In this document: positions 38,371 to 47,750 of the stretch, in pieces
How the letters are laid out: every line of letters begins with the position of its first letter
How positions within the stretch are numbered: position 1 is the stretch's first letter
Source: Flavobacterium sp. IB48
Lineage (GTDB): Bacteria; Bacteroidota; Bacteroidia; Flavobacteriales; Flavobacteriaceae
Length of the DNA: 64,000 nt
Direction of reading: 5' to 3'
NCBI RefSeq assembly: GCF_016405855.1
Contig: NZ_JAEFCA010000001.1
Coordinates: forward strand, 1,092,840-1,156,839
Translations under genes and position numbers: made by a program
The notes under the pieces: model-generated
What the model saw: only the letters and a program-made list of their open reading frames with translations
What the model was told of the DNA's origin: nothing
The model's database searches: none

Positions 38371-40428
38371 ATGAAAAAACAATTTGCTAAACCTGTGTTT
38401 GGTGTGATATCTGCAATGTTTGCAATTACTGCATCCCAGGCACAAAATGCTCCAAAGGAACCGGGTATCAATGTTTCGTATATGGATACGAAAATTAGTC
38501 CAAGTCAGGATTTTTTCAAATATGTAAACGGTACTTGGCTAGAAAAAACAGAAATTCCAAGTGATCGTACGACTTGGGGAAGTTTTAATGAACTGATTAA
38601 AAAAACTGACAAAGATGTAATGGCAGTTTTGCAAGATGCTTCAAAAAATCCAAAGTACAAATCTAATACAGATCAAGGAAAAGCAATTAACCTGTACAAT
38701 ACTTATTTAGATTCTATTGGAAGAAATAAAAGAGGAATCGAGCCTTTAAAACCTTATCTGAAAAAAATCGATGCAATTAAAAACATTGCTGATGTTCAGA
38801 AATATTTGGTTGAAATGGAAAAAGAAGGAAATGCTGGATTTTTCGGAATTTACATTGGAGCTGATGATAAAGACAGTTCTAAAAACTCTGTAAATTTAGG
38901 TCCAAGCGAATTAGGACTTTCTGATAAAGATTATTATACTTCTGACGATAAAGATTCGAAAGAGAAACGTGCAAAATACGAATTGCATGTTGCGAGAATG
39001 CTTCAGTTTATTGGAGAATCTCCAGAAAAAGCAAAACAAAGCGCTGCTGAAATTTTAGCTCTTGAAACAGAGTTGTCGCAACCAAGATTAAACAGAGTTG
39101 AAAGAAGAGACAGTCGTTTGCAATACAATCCAATGACAATTGCTGAACTTCAAAAGCTAACTCCATCGATCAAATGGAACGAATATTTTGCTGGTTTAGG
39201 AATCATTAAATTAGAAAGTGTAATTGTGTCTGAGCCTAAATATATGACAGCTTTAGAAACTGTTTTCAAAGAAAACAAAGTTGCACAATGGAAAGAATAC
39301 TTAAAATGGGATCTGTTAAACAATTCTGCAACTAAGTTGACAACAGCAATTGATAATGCTAATTTTGATTTTTATAGTAAAACATTAAGAGGAGCAATTA
39401 AACAACTTCCTGCAGATGAGAGAGGGCTTGCAGTCGTAAATCGCAATGTTGGAGAAGCACTTGGTAAATTGTATGTAGAGAAAGTTTTTCCTGCCGAAGC
39501 AAAAACTAAAGCGCTTGACATGATTCATAACGTTATTACGGCTTACCAAAACCGTATAAACAATTTGACTTGGATGTCTACAGATACAAAAGCTAAGGCA
39601 ATCGAAAAGTTGAATAAAATTACCATAAAAGTTGGATATCCTGACAAATGGAAAGATTACTCTGCATTAACGATCAAAAGTATTGCTGAAGGCGGAACAT
39701 ATTTTGAGAATAATAAAAACATTGCAAAATGGAATTTCCAAAAAGGCATTGAAAAATTGGGTAAACCAGTTGATAAAACAGAGTGGCATATGTCTCCTCA
39801 GACAGTAAACGCCTATTACAATCCATCTTATAACGAAATTGTATTCCCAGCTGCAATACTTCAGCCACCTTTCTATAATTATCAAGCTGATGAAGCAGTT
39901 AATTATGGTGGAATTGGTGCGGTAATCGGACACGAGATTTCTCACGGATTTGATGATTCTGGAGCACGTTACAATGCTGAAGGAAATTTAGTAGATTGGT
40001 GGACAGAAGATGATTTGAAACAGTTTACCACTTTAGGAAACGATTTGGCAAATCAATACAGTGCTCTTGAGCCATTGCCAGGCATTCACGTTGATGGTCA
40101 TTTTACATTGGGTGAAAACATTGGAGATTTGGGAGGAATTAATGCAGCTTACGATGGTTTGCAATTGTATTTGAAGCAACATGGAGACCCAGGTTTAATT
40201 GACGGATTTACTCCTGAGCAAAGATTCTTTATTTCTTGGGCTACCGTTTGGAGAACAAAAACAAGAGATGAAGCAATTAAAAACCAAGTAAAAACAGATC
40301 CGCACTCACCAGGAATGTACAGAGCTTATGTGCCAATTCAGAATGTTGATGCTTTCTACAAAGCTTTCGATATTAAGAAAGGTGATAAAATGTACGTTGA
40401 ACCAGAAAAACGAGTTAAAATCTGGTAA
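38371..40428 (+). CDS. M13 family zinc metallopeptidase (PepO/neprilysin-like)
   Basis: A 685-residue exported peptidase: the signal peptide ends near TASQAQ (about residue 25). The M13 N-terminal domain starts with the typical SPSQDFFKYVNGTWLEKTEIP. The zinc site is HEISH (His521, Glu522, His525) with the third ligand Glu582 in GENIGDLGG (Asp586 supports it), and NAYYNPSYNEIVFPAAILQP provides the substrate-binding NAYY/NExxFPA motifs. It would degrade short peptides in the periplasm. The single-gene unit ends in a strong bidirectional terminator. Confidence 0.94.
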   Translation: MKKQFAKPVFGVISAMFAITASQAQNAPKEPGINVSYMDTKISPSQDFFKYVNGTWLEKTEIPSDRTTWGSFNELIKKTDKDVMAVLQDASKNPKYKSNTDQGKAINLYNTYLDSIGRNKRGIEPLKPYLKKIDAIKNIADVQKYLVEMEKEGNAGFFGIYIGADDKDSSKNSVNLGPSELGLSDKDYYTSDDKDSKEKRAKYELHVARMLQFIGESPEKAKQSAAEILALETELSQPRLNRVERRDSRLQYNPMTIAELQKLTPSIKWNEYFAGLGIIKLESVIVSEPKYMTALETVFKENKVAQWKEYLKWDLLNNSATKLTTAIDNANFDFYSKTLRGAIKQLPADERGLAVVNRNVGEALGKLYVEKVFPAEAKTKALDMIHNVITAYQNRINNLTWMSTDTKAKAIEKLNKITIKVGYPDKWKDYSALTIKSIAEGGTYFENNKNIAKWNFQKGIEKLGKPVDKTEWHMSPQTVNAYYNPSYNEIVFPAAILQPPFYNYQADEAVNYGGIGAVIGHEISHGFDDSGARYNAEGNLVDWWTEDDLKQFTTLGNDLANQYSALEPLPGIHVDGHFTLGENIGDLGGINAAYDGLQLYLKQHGDPGLIDGFTPEQRFFISWATVWRTKTRDEAIKNQVKTDPHSPGMYRAYVPIQNVDAFYKAFDIKKGDKMYVEPEKRVKIW

Positions 40429-40450
40429 TCATAAATTTTTATAATACTAA

Positions 40451-40480
40451 AAAAGGCGCTTGATAAAAGCGCCTTTTTTT
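40451..40480. terminator. Bidirectional terminator between the M13 peptidase and cytochrome c genes
   Basis: GGCGCTT (40455-40461) pairs with AAGCGCC (40467-40473), extended by AAAA and TTTT arms, and followed by TTTTTTT. It lies between convergent genes. Confidence 0.9.
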
Positions 40481-40496
40481 ATGAGATAAAAGTCAA

Positions 40497-40895
40497 TTAT
40501 TTCAAATGACTGTAGATGTAAGCTTCAATTGCTTTTAATTCTTCATCAGACATAGCCTGTGTTATCGCAAAATTGGTTTTCATAACCTCAAACTGACTTG
40601 GGTCAACAATTGGTTCTGCATTTCCTTTCAGAAAAGTAACAATATCGCCATTTTTGTCTTTATAGATTTTGGCAATTTCTTTAATGCTTGGCCCAACTAC
40701 TTTTTGATCTGGCTGATGGCAAGCAAAACAATTTCCAGCTCCTTCAAAAAGCTGTTTTCCCAATTCTTCTGGACTTTTAGCCTTCGCCGATTCGCCTTCA
40801 GAAACAGATTCGGTTGCTGCGTTTGTTGACTCAGAAGTTTCTTTTTTGCAAGAAGCTAATGCTAAAACTGCAGATAGGAATAATACCTTTTTCAT
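40497..40895 (-). CDS. Monoheme cytochrome c lipoprotein
   Basis: A 132-residue protein with a lipobox (LALASCKK, Cys16), a Ser/Glu/Ala-rich linker and one c-type domain. Heme attachment is at CFACH (about 57-61) with distal Met candidates in QAMSDEEL or FEVMKTNF. The size and GKQLFEGAGNCFACH opening match small class I cytochromes c. It would carry electrons at the outer face of a membrane. It is the last gene of hemB-cupin-cytochrome c on the minus strand, a sensible pairing with heme synthesis. Confidence 0.9.
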   Translation of the reverse strand: MKKVLFLSAVLALASCKKETSESTNAATESVSEGESAKAKSPEELGKQLFEGAGNCFACHQPDQKVVGPSIKEIAKIYKDKNGDIVTFLKGNAEPIVDPSQFEVMKTNFAITQAMSDEELKAIEAYIYSHLK

Positions 40896-40906
40896 GTTTT
40901 TAGATT

Positions 40907-41248
40907 TTATTCAATTGTAATTCGGTCGTTATTTGTTGATGGCTGCGATATCACTAAAAAATCCAATTGTTCTTGGTTTTCATTGGCAATATAATGCTGT
41001 GTTTTCGCTTCAATCAACAAACCTTGATTTGCATTTACAATTTCAGTTTTTTCTCTATGATAAAAAGTTGCTGTGCCTTTTAGAATGAAAAAGAACTGCT
41101 GAGCATGATTATGAAAATGCAGTTTTTCTTTGGTTCCGCTTGGCATGCTTTCTTGTTTGACAGATAAACCTTCAGTATCTGCCAAAACCCAGCTGTCGCA
41201 ATTGTCTCCCCATAAATAATGAGAAGCATTTTGTTTATCGACGATCAT
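40907..41248 (-). CDS. Small cupin-domain protein
   Basis: A 113-residue single cupin. Motif 1 reads HFHNHAQQFFFILKG: the two His are present but the usual Glu is replaced by Gln. Motif 2 has NQGLLIEAKTQHYIAN with the last metal His. Metal binding may therefore be altered. Function is unknown; such proteins often bind small molecules. It lies 1 bp from the hemB stop and 11 bp from the cytochrome c gene, so it is part of the hemB transcript. Confidence 0.82.
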   Translation of the reverse strand: MIVDKQNASHYLWGDNCDSWVLADTEGLSVKQESMPSGTKEKLHFHNHAQQFFFILKGTATFYHREKTEIVNANQGLLIEAKTQHYIANENQEQLDFLVISQPSTNNDRITIE

Positions 41249-41249
41249 C

Positions 41250-42245
41250 TTATTTGTTTAATAAAATTGCAGCTTCTTTTGCGAAGTATGTCGAAATAAG
41301 ATTAGCGCCCGAACGTTTGATGCACATTAACTGTTCCATCATAATTTTGTCGTGATCCAGCCAGCCTCTTTCAGATGCCGCTTTAATCATAGCATATTCT
41401 CCAGAAACCTGATAAACAGTTACAGGAACATGTACAGTATTTTTTATTTCGCGAACAATATCCAAATAAGCAATTCCTGGTTTTACCATAACCATATCTG
41501 CGCCTTCTTCTACGTCAGACAAAGCTTCTTTAATTGCTTCGATGCGGTTGGCATAATCCATTTGGTATGTTTTTTTGTCTTTTGGAACCACAACATCAGC
41601 TTCTTTTGGAGCAGAATCTAAAGCATCTCTAAATGGACCGTAAAAAGCTGAAGCATATTTAGCAGAATAACTCATAATTCCAACATTCTGAAATCCTGCC
41701 GCATCTAAACCTTCGCGAAGGCGTAAAACGCGTCCGTCCATCATATCACTTGGCGCAACAAAATCGGCACCAGCTTCTGCGTGCGAAACGGCCATTTTTA
41801 CTAAAGCATCAACTGTGCTGTCATTTTCTACATCGCCATCTTTTATGATTCCGTCATGACCATAAATTGAATACGGGTCTAAAGCCACATCTGGCATAAC
41901 GATCATTTCTGGACAAGCAGCTTTTATGGCACGAATAGCTTGTTGCATTAATCCGTTAGAATTCCAAGCTTCTTTTCCAGTATTGTCTTTTAGATTTTCG
42001 CTAACTTTTACATAAATATTTACAGCGCGAATTCCTAAATCATAAAGTTCTTTTACTTCTTCAACCGTTAAATCTATAGATCTTCTGAAAATTCCAGGCA
42101 TAGACGGAATTTCGACTTTTACATTTTCTCCTTCAGCAATAAACATTGGAAACATAAAATCCGATGGACTTAAACTGGTTTCACGAACTAAAGAACGAAT
42201 TGATTCATTTACTCTTAATCTTCTGCCTCTTTGTAATGGGAACAT
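41250..42245 (-). CDS. hemB: Delta-aminolevulinic acid dehydratase (porphobilinogen synthase)
   Basis: Condenses two 5-aminolevulinates to porphobilinogen, the second committed heme step. The 331-residue length is normal. Active-site lysines are Lys196 (SYSAKYASAFYGPFRDA) and Lys255 (MVMVKPG). The stretch at about 119-132 reads DVALDPYSIYGHDG, without the Cys triad of zinc-dependent enzymes, so this is a zinc-independent, probably Mg-using type. It heads a three-gene unit with a cupin and a cytochrome c. A -7 box lies about 130 bp upstream, giving a long, AT-rich leader. Confidence 0.96.
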   Translation of the reverse strand: MFPLQRGRRLRVNESIRSLVRETSLSPSDFMFPMFIAEGENVKVEIPSMPGIFRRSIDLTVEEVKELYDLGIRAVNIYVKVSENLKDNTGKEAWNSNGLMQQAIRAIKAACPEMIVMPDVALDPYSIYGHDGIIKDGDVENDSTVDALVKMAVSHAEAGADFVAPSDMMDGRVLRLREGLDAAGFQNVGIMSYSAKYASAFYGPFRDALDSAPKEADVVVPKDKKTYQMDYANRIEAIKEALSDVEEGADMVMVKPGIAYLDIVREIKNTVHVPVTVYQVSGEYAMIKAASERGWLDHDKIMMEQLMCIKRSGANLISTYFAKEAAILLNK

Positions 42246-42375
42246 ATAATTTTAGATTTAAAATTTTAGATTTTAGATTTTGATCTGAATTTGAAATCAG
42301 ATTCATAAATCTGTATTCTAAAACTGCAGTTGTTTTTTTATTTTTTTGAAGTTTACCTTACTTTAATAGGTGGCG

Positions 42376-42383
42376 CAAAGTTA
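42376..42383 (-). promoter_or_regulatory. Possible -7 box for hemB
   Basis: Minus-strand TAACTTTG fits TAnnTTTG. It is 130 bp from the hemB ATG; the leader between contains TTTAGATT-type low-complexity repeats (42247-42290) and no gene. Confidence 0.4.
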
Positions 42384-42509
42384 AAGAAAAAGGAACAGAA
42401 TAAGGCGTTTAGCTTGCCTCAGAATCCGTTAATATTATCTAAAAATTTAGATTTTTTATTGTTTGAGCCAAAGCATGGTTTTTCAGAATATTCCATCTAA
42501 ATTTGTAAA

Positions 42510-43142
42510 ATGAAGAAAATTCTCGCTTTATTATGCTGTCTGCTCTTAACGAGCTGTTTTGAGATTACCGAAAGAATCAAACATCACGACGATCAAAGTG
42601 GTGAATATACGCTGATGGTCGACTTTTCGAAATCCTGGTTTAAGACCAAATCGGCTATTTGGTTGGAAGAAGTTGATGGTGTGAAAATTCCGAACGAACA
42701 GGAAATTACCGCGAAACTTAATGATTTTAAAGAAAAAGCGTTGAAGATTGATGGAATTTCAAATGTTGTTACAAAAACAGATTTTCAGAATTACGTTTTC
42801 ATTATCAAACTTAATTATGCCAATTTAAAAGCGTTAAACGCAGTTGTAAATACGATAAACAATCAGCGCGATCAGATTCACTTTAGCGGAAGCGGTAAAA
42901 CTTTTGAAAGAATTGCCTCGTATCCAATTCCCGAAAAAATAGTAAATGACCCAAAGAAAAAGAAAGATCTGGAAGAAGCCAGAATTATTTCTATTTATAC
43001 TTTCGATAAAGATATTTTGTCTGTTGATAATACAAACAGTCAAATTTCAAAAAATAAAAAAACGGTTTTTTTAAAACAAAGTATGTACAGCGTATTTAAG
43101 AAATCGACCTTAATGAATAATACCATCCAATTAACGCCTTGA
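42510..43142 (+). CDS. Predicted lipoprotein, function unknown
   Basis: A 210-residue protein with signal sequence and lipobox LLTSCF (Cys16). The mature part (EITERIKHHDDQSGEYTLMVDFSKSWFKTKSAIWLEEVDG) looks alpha/beta, and a middle segment has NVVTKTDFQNYVFIIKLNYANLKALN. I do not recognise a named family. It ends 4 bp before the next gene, and the pair form an operon that ends at a bidirectional terminator. A -7-like TAAATTTG at 42498-42505 is only 5 bp before the ATG, so either the message is nearly leaderless or the match is chance. Confidence 0.75.
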   Translation: MKKILALLCCLLLTSCFEITERIKHHDDQSGEYTLMVDFSKSWFKTKSAIWLEEVDGVKIPNEQEITAKLNDFKEKALKIDGISNVVTKTDFQNYVFIIKLNYANLKALNAVVNTINNQRDQIHFSGSGKTFERIASYPIPEKIVNDPKKKKDLEEARIISIYTFDKDILSVDNTNSQISKNKKTVFLKQSMYSVFKKSTLMNNTIQLTP

Positions 43143-43146
43143 TTTT

Positions 43147-45024
43147 ATGAAGCACTTTTACACTCTAGTTTTTCTATTTACCGCCTATTTTACTTTTGGA
43201 CAAACGAGTCCAGACAAATACGATTATTTTGTTCAGTTTAACGGAAATCAGCTTTCGAAGAAAGTAAACATAAACGAAGTGCTGAACCACTCAATTATTA
43301 CTAGATACACTAGTAAAAAACCTGATTTTGATCTTCGTCAATATACTTCGATCATTCAATTAGATCAAAAAATTACGGTTCATGGGAATTTCTTAGATAG
43401 CGTTCCGTTTTATCAAGTTACCATTCCGATAAAAAACAAAGAAGTAGTAAGACAATATCTGATTGAAAAACAAGGTGCAAACGGAAAGAATAGTACAATT
43501 GAAGAATTTGGAAAATATGCTGTTTTTACACCAAGCGGTTTAAAGAGATCATTTGTGTGGAATGATAATTATTTGGTCATATTTGAATTGACAAAAAGAC
43601 TTCCTAATAAATTTTATGCTTCTCCAGACGGACCTCCTGTTTTAAACGATTCAATAGGAATTTCAGAGCCGTATGAAGAAACGGTAATTGTAGATGCTCC
43701 GCCAGTATACGGAGTACAAGAAGCACCAAATCCGCCAAAAATAGCCGAACCGTCTGTAATGCGAGACGAACCAATAGCCGTTGAAGCACCAGCTGGATCA
43801 GTAGAAACAACAGACCAAGATTATCTGTACGATGGAAATCCGTATGAAGAATATACCGTAGAGCAGGCAGAATTTGATAAAAAACTAGCAGAACAACAAA
43901 GCCAAATTATAAAAGGTTTATTTGATAATGGTTTTACAGCGCCAAGTTTTTCAAAAATAAATGCTTCGGCAGATATTTCGACTTGGGTAAATTATGGCGG
44001 ACTTATGTCGAGTTTTTATTCGCTATACAATTATCCTTTAGCACTATTTGGAGGTTATGATAAATACTTGCCGATGCAGAAGAACTTTGGGAATTTTGTA
44101 AAAGGCATCAATCTGGATTTTTATTTTGATAATGATAATTCACGAATTGAAGAAGTGATTGAATATGCTCCAGAAATTGCAAGTGTTGTAAGCAAAATCA
44201 GCGATAGAAAAATCAACAGAAATATCTTTAATTATTTTCCTGCGGAAAAACCTTTAGGCTACATTTCATATCATGCGAATACAAAAGCAGCGCTTGAAAA
44301 TTTTCCGTCATTGATGTCAGAATTATTTCAAAATCCAAAATTTGCCAAAGAAGATATTACACTAATTACAGATTTGATTTCTACAATAGTTGACGAAGAA
44401 GCAACAGCAAAGCTTTTTGACGGTGATTTAAGCGCTTTTTTATACGATGTGAAAGAAGTTGAGGTATTGAGCAAAAAATACGGTTATGACGAAAATTATG
44501 AAGAAACAATAACGGAAGAAAAAGTGAAAAAAGATGTTCCGCTATTTTCTGTGATTTTTACTTCTACGCATCCAACATTTGGAGATAAATTATTGCAATT
44601 GGGTGTTCGCAAAAAAGTATTGATCCCAAACGGAAATTCATATATTGTTGCAGGTACACAAGATTATGGTGATATTTTTATTGCAAAAGACAAAGATGTA
44701 GTAATTGTTGCTAACACAAAAGATTATTTTGGTTCTGGAAAAGGATCTTTTGCAAAAGACACAAAGAAAGATTTGAGTAAAAACTATATTTCTGGAAAAC
44801 TAGATCTTGCGAAAACCGTGAAAACATTTGGCAAAAAAGCAAAAGATTCAGAATTGGATCGAATGACTAAAATTTCGGCTCAGTTTTCAGATATTTCTAT
44901 TGAATCTCCTAAAAAGCTAATCGACAATAAATTGAAATTTGTTTTTAAACTAAACTCTTTTAAATCTGATAAAAACATTATTCTACAGACATTGGATTTA
45001 GCCGAAGAAATGACTTCTAAATAA
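43147..45024 (+). CDS. Large exported protein, function unknown (possibly DUF4836-like)
   Basis: A 625-residue protein with signal peptide (MKHFYTLVFLFTAYFTFGQ). Residues about 180-240 are a Pro/Glu/Ala-rich, disordered linker (VDAPPVYGVQEAPNPPKIAE). The C-terminal half (from about 285) has an extended alpha/beta pattern with GYISYHANTKAALENFPSLM and DIFIAKDKDVVIVANTKDYF, reminiscent of DUF4836 proteins; that link is from memory and weak. No catalytic motif is evident. It is transcribed with the lipoprotein gene 4 bp upstream, so the two probably act together at the cell envelope. Confidence 0.65.
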   Translation: MKHFYTLVFLFTAYFTFGQTSPDKYDYFVQFNGNQLSKKVNINEVLNHSIITRYTSKKPDFDLRQYTSIIQLDQKITVHGNFLDSVPFYQVTIPIKNKEVVRQYLIEKQGANGKNSTIEEFGKYAVFTPSGLKRSFVWNDNYLVIFELTKRLPNKFYASPDGPPVLNDSIGISEPYEETVIVDAPPVYGVQEAPNPPKIAEPSVMRDEPIAVEAPAGSVETTDQDYLYDGNPYEEYTVEQAEFDKKLAEQQSQIIKGLFDNGFTAPSFSKINASADISTWVNYGGLMSSFYSLYNYPLALFGGYDKYLPMQKNFGNFVKGINLDFYFDNDNSRIEEVIEYAPEIASVVSKISDRKINRNIFNYFPAEKPLGYISYHANTKAALENFPSLMSELFQNPKFAKEDITLITDLISTIVDEEATAKLFDGDLSAFLYDVKEVEVLSKKYGYDENYEETITEEKVKKDVPLFSVIFTSTHPTFGDKLLQLGVRKKVLIPNGNSYIVAGTQDYGDIFIAKDKDVVIVANTKDYFGSGKGSFAKDTKKDLSKNYISGKLDLAKTVKTFGKKAKDSELDRMTKISAQFSDISIESPKKLIDNKLKFVFKLNSFKSDKNIILQTLDLAEEMTSK

Positions 45025-45032
45025 TTGAAAAG

Positions 45033-45070
45033 AAAAATCCCTGAAACAATATTGCTTCAGGGATTTTTTT
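45033..45070. terminator. Bidirectional terminator between convergent genes
   Basis: A 13-bp perfect stem, AAAAATCCCTGAA (45033-45045) with TTCAGGGATTTTT (45056-45068), and further T. It separates the exported-protein operon from the aldolase gene. Confidence 0.92.
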
Positions 45071-45077
45071 ATGTTTT

Positions 45078-45974
45078 CTAAGTAATTGAAGCCTGATAAA
45101 TACCTTTGATGGTTTCTTTTAATTCAGCATTAAAATCTTCATCAGACTGATTTGCGGTTAATCCTTCAGACAATGCTCTAGAAAAACTGGCAATCAATCC
45201 TTGGTTTTGAGAGAGTTTTTGATTTGCTTCTTCGCGTGAATAGCCACCAGAAAGCGCTACAACACGAACCACATGAGGATCTGAAATAAGATCTTTGTAA
45301 AAATCGTTTACGGTCGGAATTGAAAGTTTCAACATTACTTTTACCTCTTTATCCAATTCATTAAGCTGTTTTTGGATTTCTTGTTTCAGAATCTGTTCGG
45401 ACTTTTCTTTATCAGGACTGTAAATATCAACTTCAGGTTCTATAATTGGAATTAAACCTTTGCTGAAAATTTGTTTTCCCACTTCAAATTGCTGGGCAAC
45501 AACATCTCGTATTCCCTCGGGATTGGCTTCTTTTATTACAGAACGCATTTTAGTTCCAAAGATATTACGTTCAACAGCCCGATCAAGCGATTCGTTTAAG
45601 CCAGAAATGGGTTTCATTAGTTGTACGCCATTTGCAGTTTCTGCAAGACCTTTATCTACTTTCAAAAAAGGAATAATATGTTTTTTCTCCCATAAATAAT
45701 CTGCTGTCCACTGTCCGTCGATTTTACGATCCATTGTGTTTTCAAACAAAATGGCACCGAGAATATATTGGCTGTCAAATGCAGGACTTTTAATAATTCT
45801 AGTTCTCATTTCATGTACAAGAGTGTACATTTCTTCATCGTTTGTATATTGGTTTTCTGCCACTCCATATTGTAAAAGTGCTTTAGGCGTACTTCCGCCA
45901 CTTTGATCTAATGCTGCAATAAATCCTTTTCCAGAATGCATGAGATTTAATTGTTCTGTGTTTTTATTTCCCAT
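45078..45974 (-). CDS. Class I fructose-bisphosphate aldolase
   Basis: A 298-residue Schiff-base aldolase that cleaves fructose 1,6-bisphosphate to dihydroxyacetone phosphate and glyceraldehyde 3-phosphate. The opening [19 protein letters not shown] and the [12 protein letters not shown] stretch are typical. The Schiff-base lysine is Lys216 in VMLKLSIP. The C terminus keeps [12 protein letters not shown], the phosphate loop. It is the shorter bacterial class I type. It is a single gene between a terminator and a DUF4421-like gene. Confidence 0.93.
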   Translation of the reverse strand: MGNKNTEQLNLMHSGKGFIAALDQSGGSTPKALLQYGVAENQYTNDEEMYTLVHEMRTRIIKSPAFDSQYILGAILFENTMDRKIDGQWTADYLWEKKHIIPFLKVDKGLAETANGVQLMKPISGLNESLDRAVERNIFGTKMRSVIKEANPEGIRDVVAQQFEVGKQIFSKGLIPIIEPEVDIYSPDKEKSEQILKQEIQKQLNELDKEVKVMLKLSIPTVNDFYKDLISDPHVVRVVALSGGYSREEANQKLSQNQGLIASFSRALSEGLTANQSDEDFNAELKETIKGIYQASIT

Positions 45975-46057
45975 AATAATGAATTTTAGTTTTTCATAAA
46001 TCTCTGTAATTTAAGCATTTTTATCCTCTTGGCTGTTTATTTCAGATTAAGATTTTA

Positions 46058-46996
46058 TCAAAGACCAATTTTTACATTCACCTTATCGTAAACTTCTTTT
46101 ACTTTTTTAGGAGGATCAAATCGATACCCAACAGACAGTTTTAGAGTAGAAATATTATCATTCAATCGCGGATCGACTTTGTCATCTTGCGCAAAACCAA
46201 TTGTGTTAAGACTGGCAAAACCAAAAAAACGATCTTTGTTATAAGCCAATTTCAAATTGAAATCTGCTTGATATAAAGCAGAGGTGTCGCCGTCAATAAT
46301 ATTAATTCCGGCACCCAAAGCGAGTCCAGCGCCAATTAAGACGCGATCACTAATTACGAAATTGTAAAAATAGGAAGGGGCCAGCGTTAAAACATAAATA
46401 TCTCCAGCCGACGAATCGGGAGTATTTAAATCTAAATTGGTGTAATAAAAAGAGAAAGTCGGAATAAAACTTCCAGAACTTTTAGTTTGCCATTCGTTTT
46501 GGCTTACCAATGTTTTAAAAGAGAATTTATCATTAAAAACATAAGCAGTCGATCCGCCAATTTTTGTGGTACGCATATTGGGCAATTGTGCTGTAATGTT
46601 GTCATCACTAATATAAAATCCTTTTTGATTGATAAAAGTGAACGACTGCATCCATTTTTTTAAGTAAAAACGGGTATTGAAATTAAAATTCTTCGAATGA
46701 GAATCGCCCTTATTCTGACTTAGAAATTTGGGAGCAAAACCAATTGTGATATCAATGATTTTATAATTTAAAGTAAAACCGATTTGTTCTCTTCGATTCG
46801 GAATTAGATTTACATATGTTTTCGGATCGGTATTATCTGAAGCAATCTGAAAACTATTGGAAGTATCTAGATAATAAATACTAGCAGTAATTTTATCATT
46901 ATATGATTTAAAATACGGATTTTGCAGGGAATCTTTTTGGGCAAAACACCCAAAAAAGCTGATAAAGAATGTGGCGTAAATCAGTTTCAAGATCAT
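46058..46996 (-). CDS. DUF4421-like outer membrane protein
   Basis: A 312-residue protein with signal peptide when started at ATG 46996 (MILKLIYATFFISFFGCFAQ). The mature part begins YFKSYNDKITASIYYLDTSN and continues with amphipathic strands (GFTLNYKIIDITIGFAPKFL, FKTLVSQNEWQTK, SVGYRFDPP), as in an outer membrane barrel. DUF4421 is assigned from memory of the opening motif. A longer reading frame to ATG 47083 would run through a REP unit and add a sequence unlike a signal peptide. Function is unknown. Confidence 0.72.
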   Translation of the reverse strand: MILKLIYATFFISFFGCFAQKDSLQNPYFKSYNDKITASIYYLDTSNSFQIASDNTDPKTYVNLIPNRREQIGFTLNYKIIDITIGFAPKFLSQNKGDSHSKNFNFNTRFYLKKWMQSFTFINQKGFYISDDNITAQLPNMRTTKIGGSTAYVFNDKFSFKTLVSQNEWQTKSSGSFIPTFSFYYTNLDLNTPDSSAGDIYVLTLAPSYFYNFVISDRVLIGAGLALGAGINIIDGDTSALYQADFNLKLAYNKDRFFGFASLNTIGFAQDDKVDPRLNDNISTLKLSVGYRFDPPKKVKEVYDKVNVKIGL

Positions 46997-47011
46997 GTGG
47001 TATTTAAAAAT

Positions 47012-47084
47012 GCTTCGGAGAAGCAAAATATTTATAGCAATTATAATAATCGAATAAGATTTGAAGCTCCATAGGAGCGACATA
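47012..47084 (+). repeat. REP unit A (two hairpins) next to the RAYT gene
   Basis: Hairpin 1 GCTTC-GGA-GAAGC (47012-47024) is followed by AAAATATTTATAG. After 41 nt in all comes hairpin 2 GCTCC-ATA-GGAGC (47066-47078) with GACATA. It ends 2 bp before the transposase stop codon. The same architecture recurs twice on the other side of that gene. Confidence 0.85.
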
Positions 47085-47086
47085 AA

Positions 47087-47545
47087 TTAAACATCATCAA
47101 ACAGATATTCATTTTTAAAATCAATATTAAATATTTTTAGAAATGCGATATATTCTTCTTTGAACGTTTTGGTTTTATGATGCTCTTCTTGGTTTTCAAT
47201 ATACTTTATTACAGGTGTTAATTGTGAATGACCATACGAAAAAGCACCAAAACCAGTCTGCCATTCGAATTTTCCGTTTATCCATTTTTGTTCATTTATG
47301 AATTTGGATGAACTTGATTTAATGTCTCGTACCAAATCCGATATTGAAACATTTGGTTTTATTCCAACTAAGATATGAATATGATCTGGCATTCCGTTTA
47401 TTGCAATCAGTTTTTGTTTCTGATTGGTAATAATTCCCGTAATGTATTTATAAATCTCATTTTTCCAATTTTTGGAAATTAAGTTCTGCCTTCCTTTTAC
47501 AGCAAAAACAATTTGAATATATAATTGAGAGTAAGTGTCTGCCAT
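47087..47545 (-). CDS. REP-associated tyrosine transposase-like protein (IS200/IS605 TnpA relative)
   Basis: A 152-residue Y1 HUH endonuclease. The HUH motif is DHIHILVG (His55, His57) and the catalytic tyrosine is most likely Tyr115 in TPVIKYIENQEEHH. It has no partner TnpB and no classical IS ends; instead it is bracketed by two-hairpin REP units: one 2 bp from its stop and an inverted pair upstream. This is the arrangement of RAYT genes, domesticated relatives of IS200 TnpA thought to spread or process REP sequences. Whether it is still active cannot be told. It sits between a DUF4421-like gene and hemF. Confidence 0.87.
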   Translation of the reverse strand: MADTYSQLYIQIVFAVKGRQNLISKNWKNEIYKYITGIITNQKQKLIAINGMPDHIHILVGIKPNVSISDLVRDIKSSSSKFINEQKWINGKFEWQTGFGAFSYGHSQLTPVIKYIENQEEHHKTKTFKEEYIAFLKIFNIDFKNEYLFDDV

Positions 47546-47630
47546 TTTTTTAATTAAAATTATAATGAGTAAAGCTAATTAATAATTTTAATTTGTAGGA
47601 TAAGTATTGTTTTTTTTGTGGTATAGAAAA

Positions 47631-47700
47631 TATGTCGCCCCTCTGGGGCTTTATGCTAGGGGATGTAAATTGTTCTATAAATATTTTGCTTCTCCGAAGC
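47631..47700 (-). repeat. REP unit B (inverted)
   Basis: Reading the minus strand: hairpin 1 (47688-47700), AAAATATTTATAG, a 38-nt spacer in total, then hairpin 2 GCCCC-AGA-GGGGC (47637-47649) and GACATA. Its outer end (47631-47651) is a perfect 21-bp inverted repeat of the outer end of unit C. Confidence 0.87.
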
Positions 47701-47750
47701 TTCTTTAATAATACTCTAACATTTTACAGGAACTAGTCGTATATAAAAAT

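Noticed and set aside
42498..42505. TAAATTTG as promoter of the lipoprotein gene
   Set aside because: Only 5 bp before the ATG; it would put the transcript start at or inside the start codon. A leaderless message cannot be excluded, but chance is likelier.
46997..47083. Longer DUF4421-like protein starting in the REP unit
   Set aside because: The extra 29 residues are coded by the REP hairpins, and the shorter start has a proper signal peptide.
47087..47545. Full IS200/IS605 element
   Set aside because: No TnpB gene and no single left and right ends; REP units on both sides fit a RAYT gene better.
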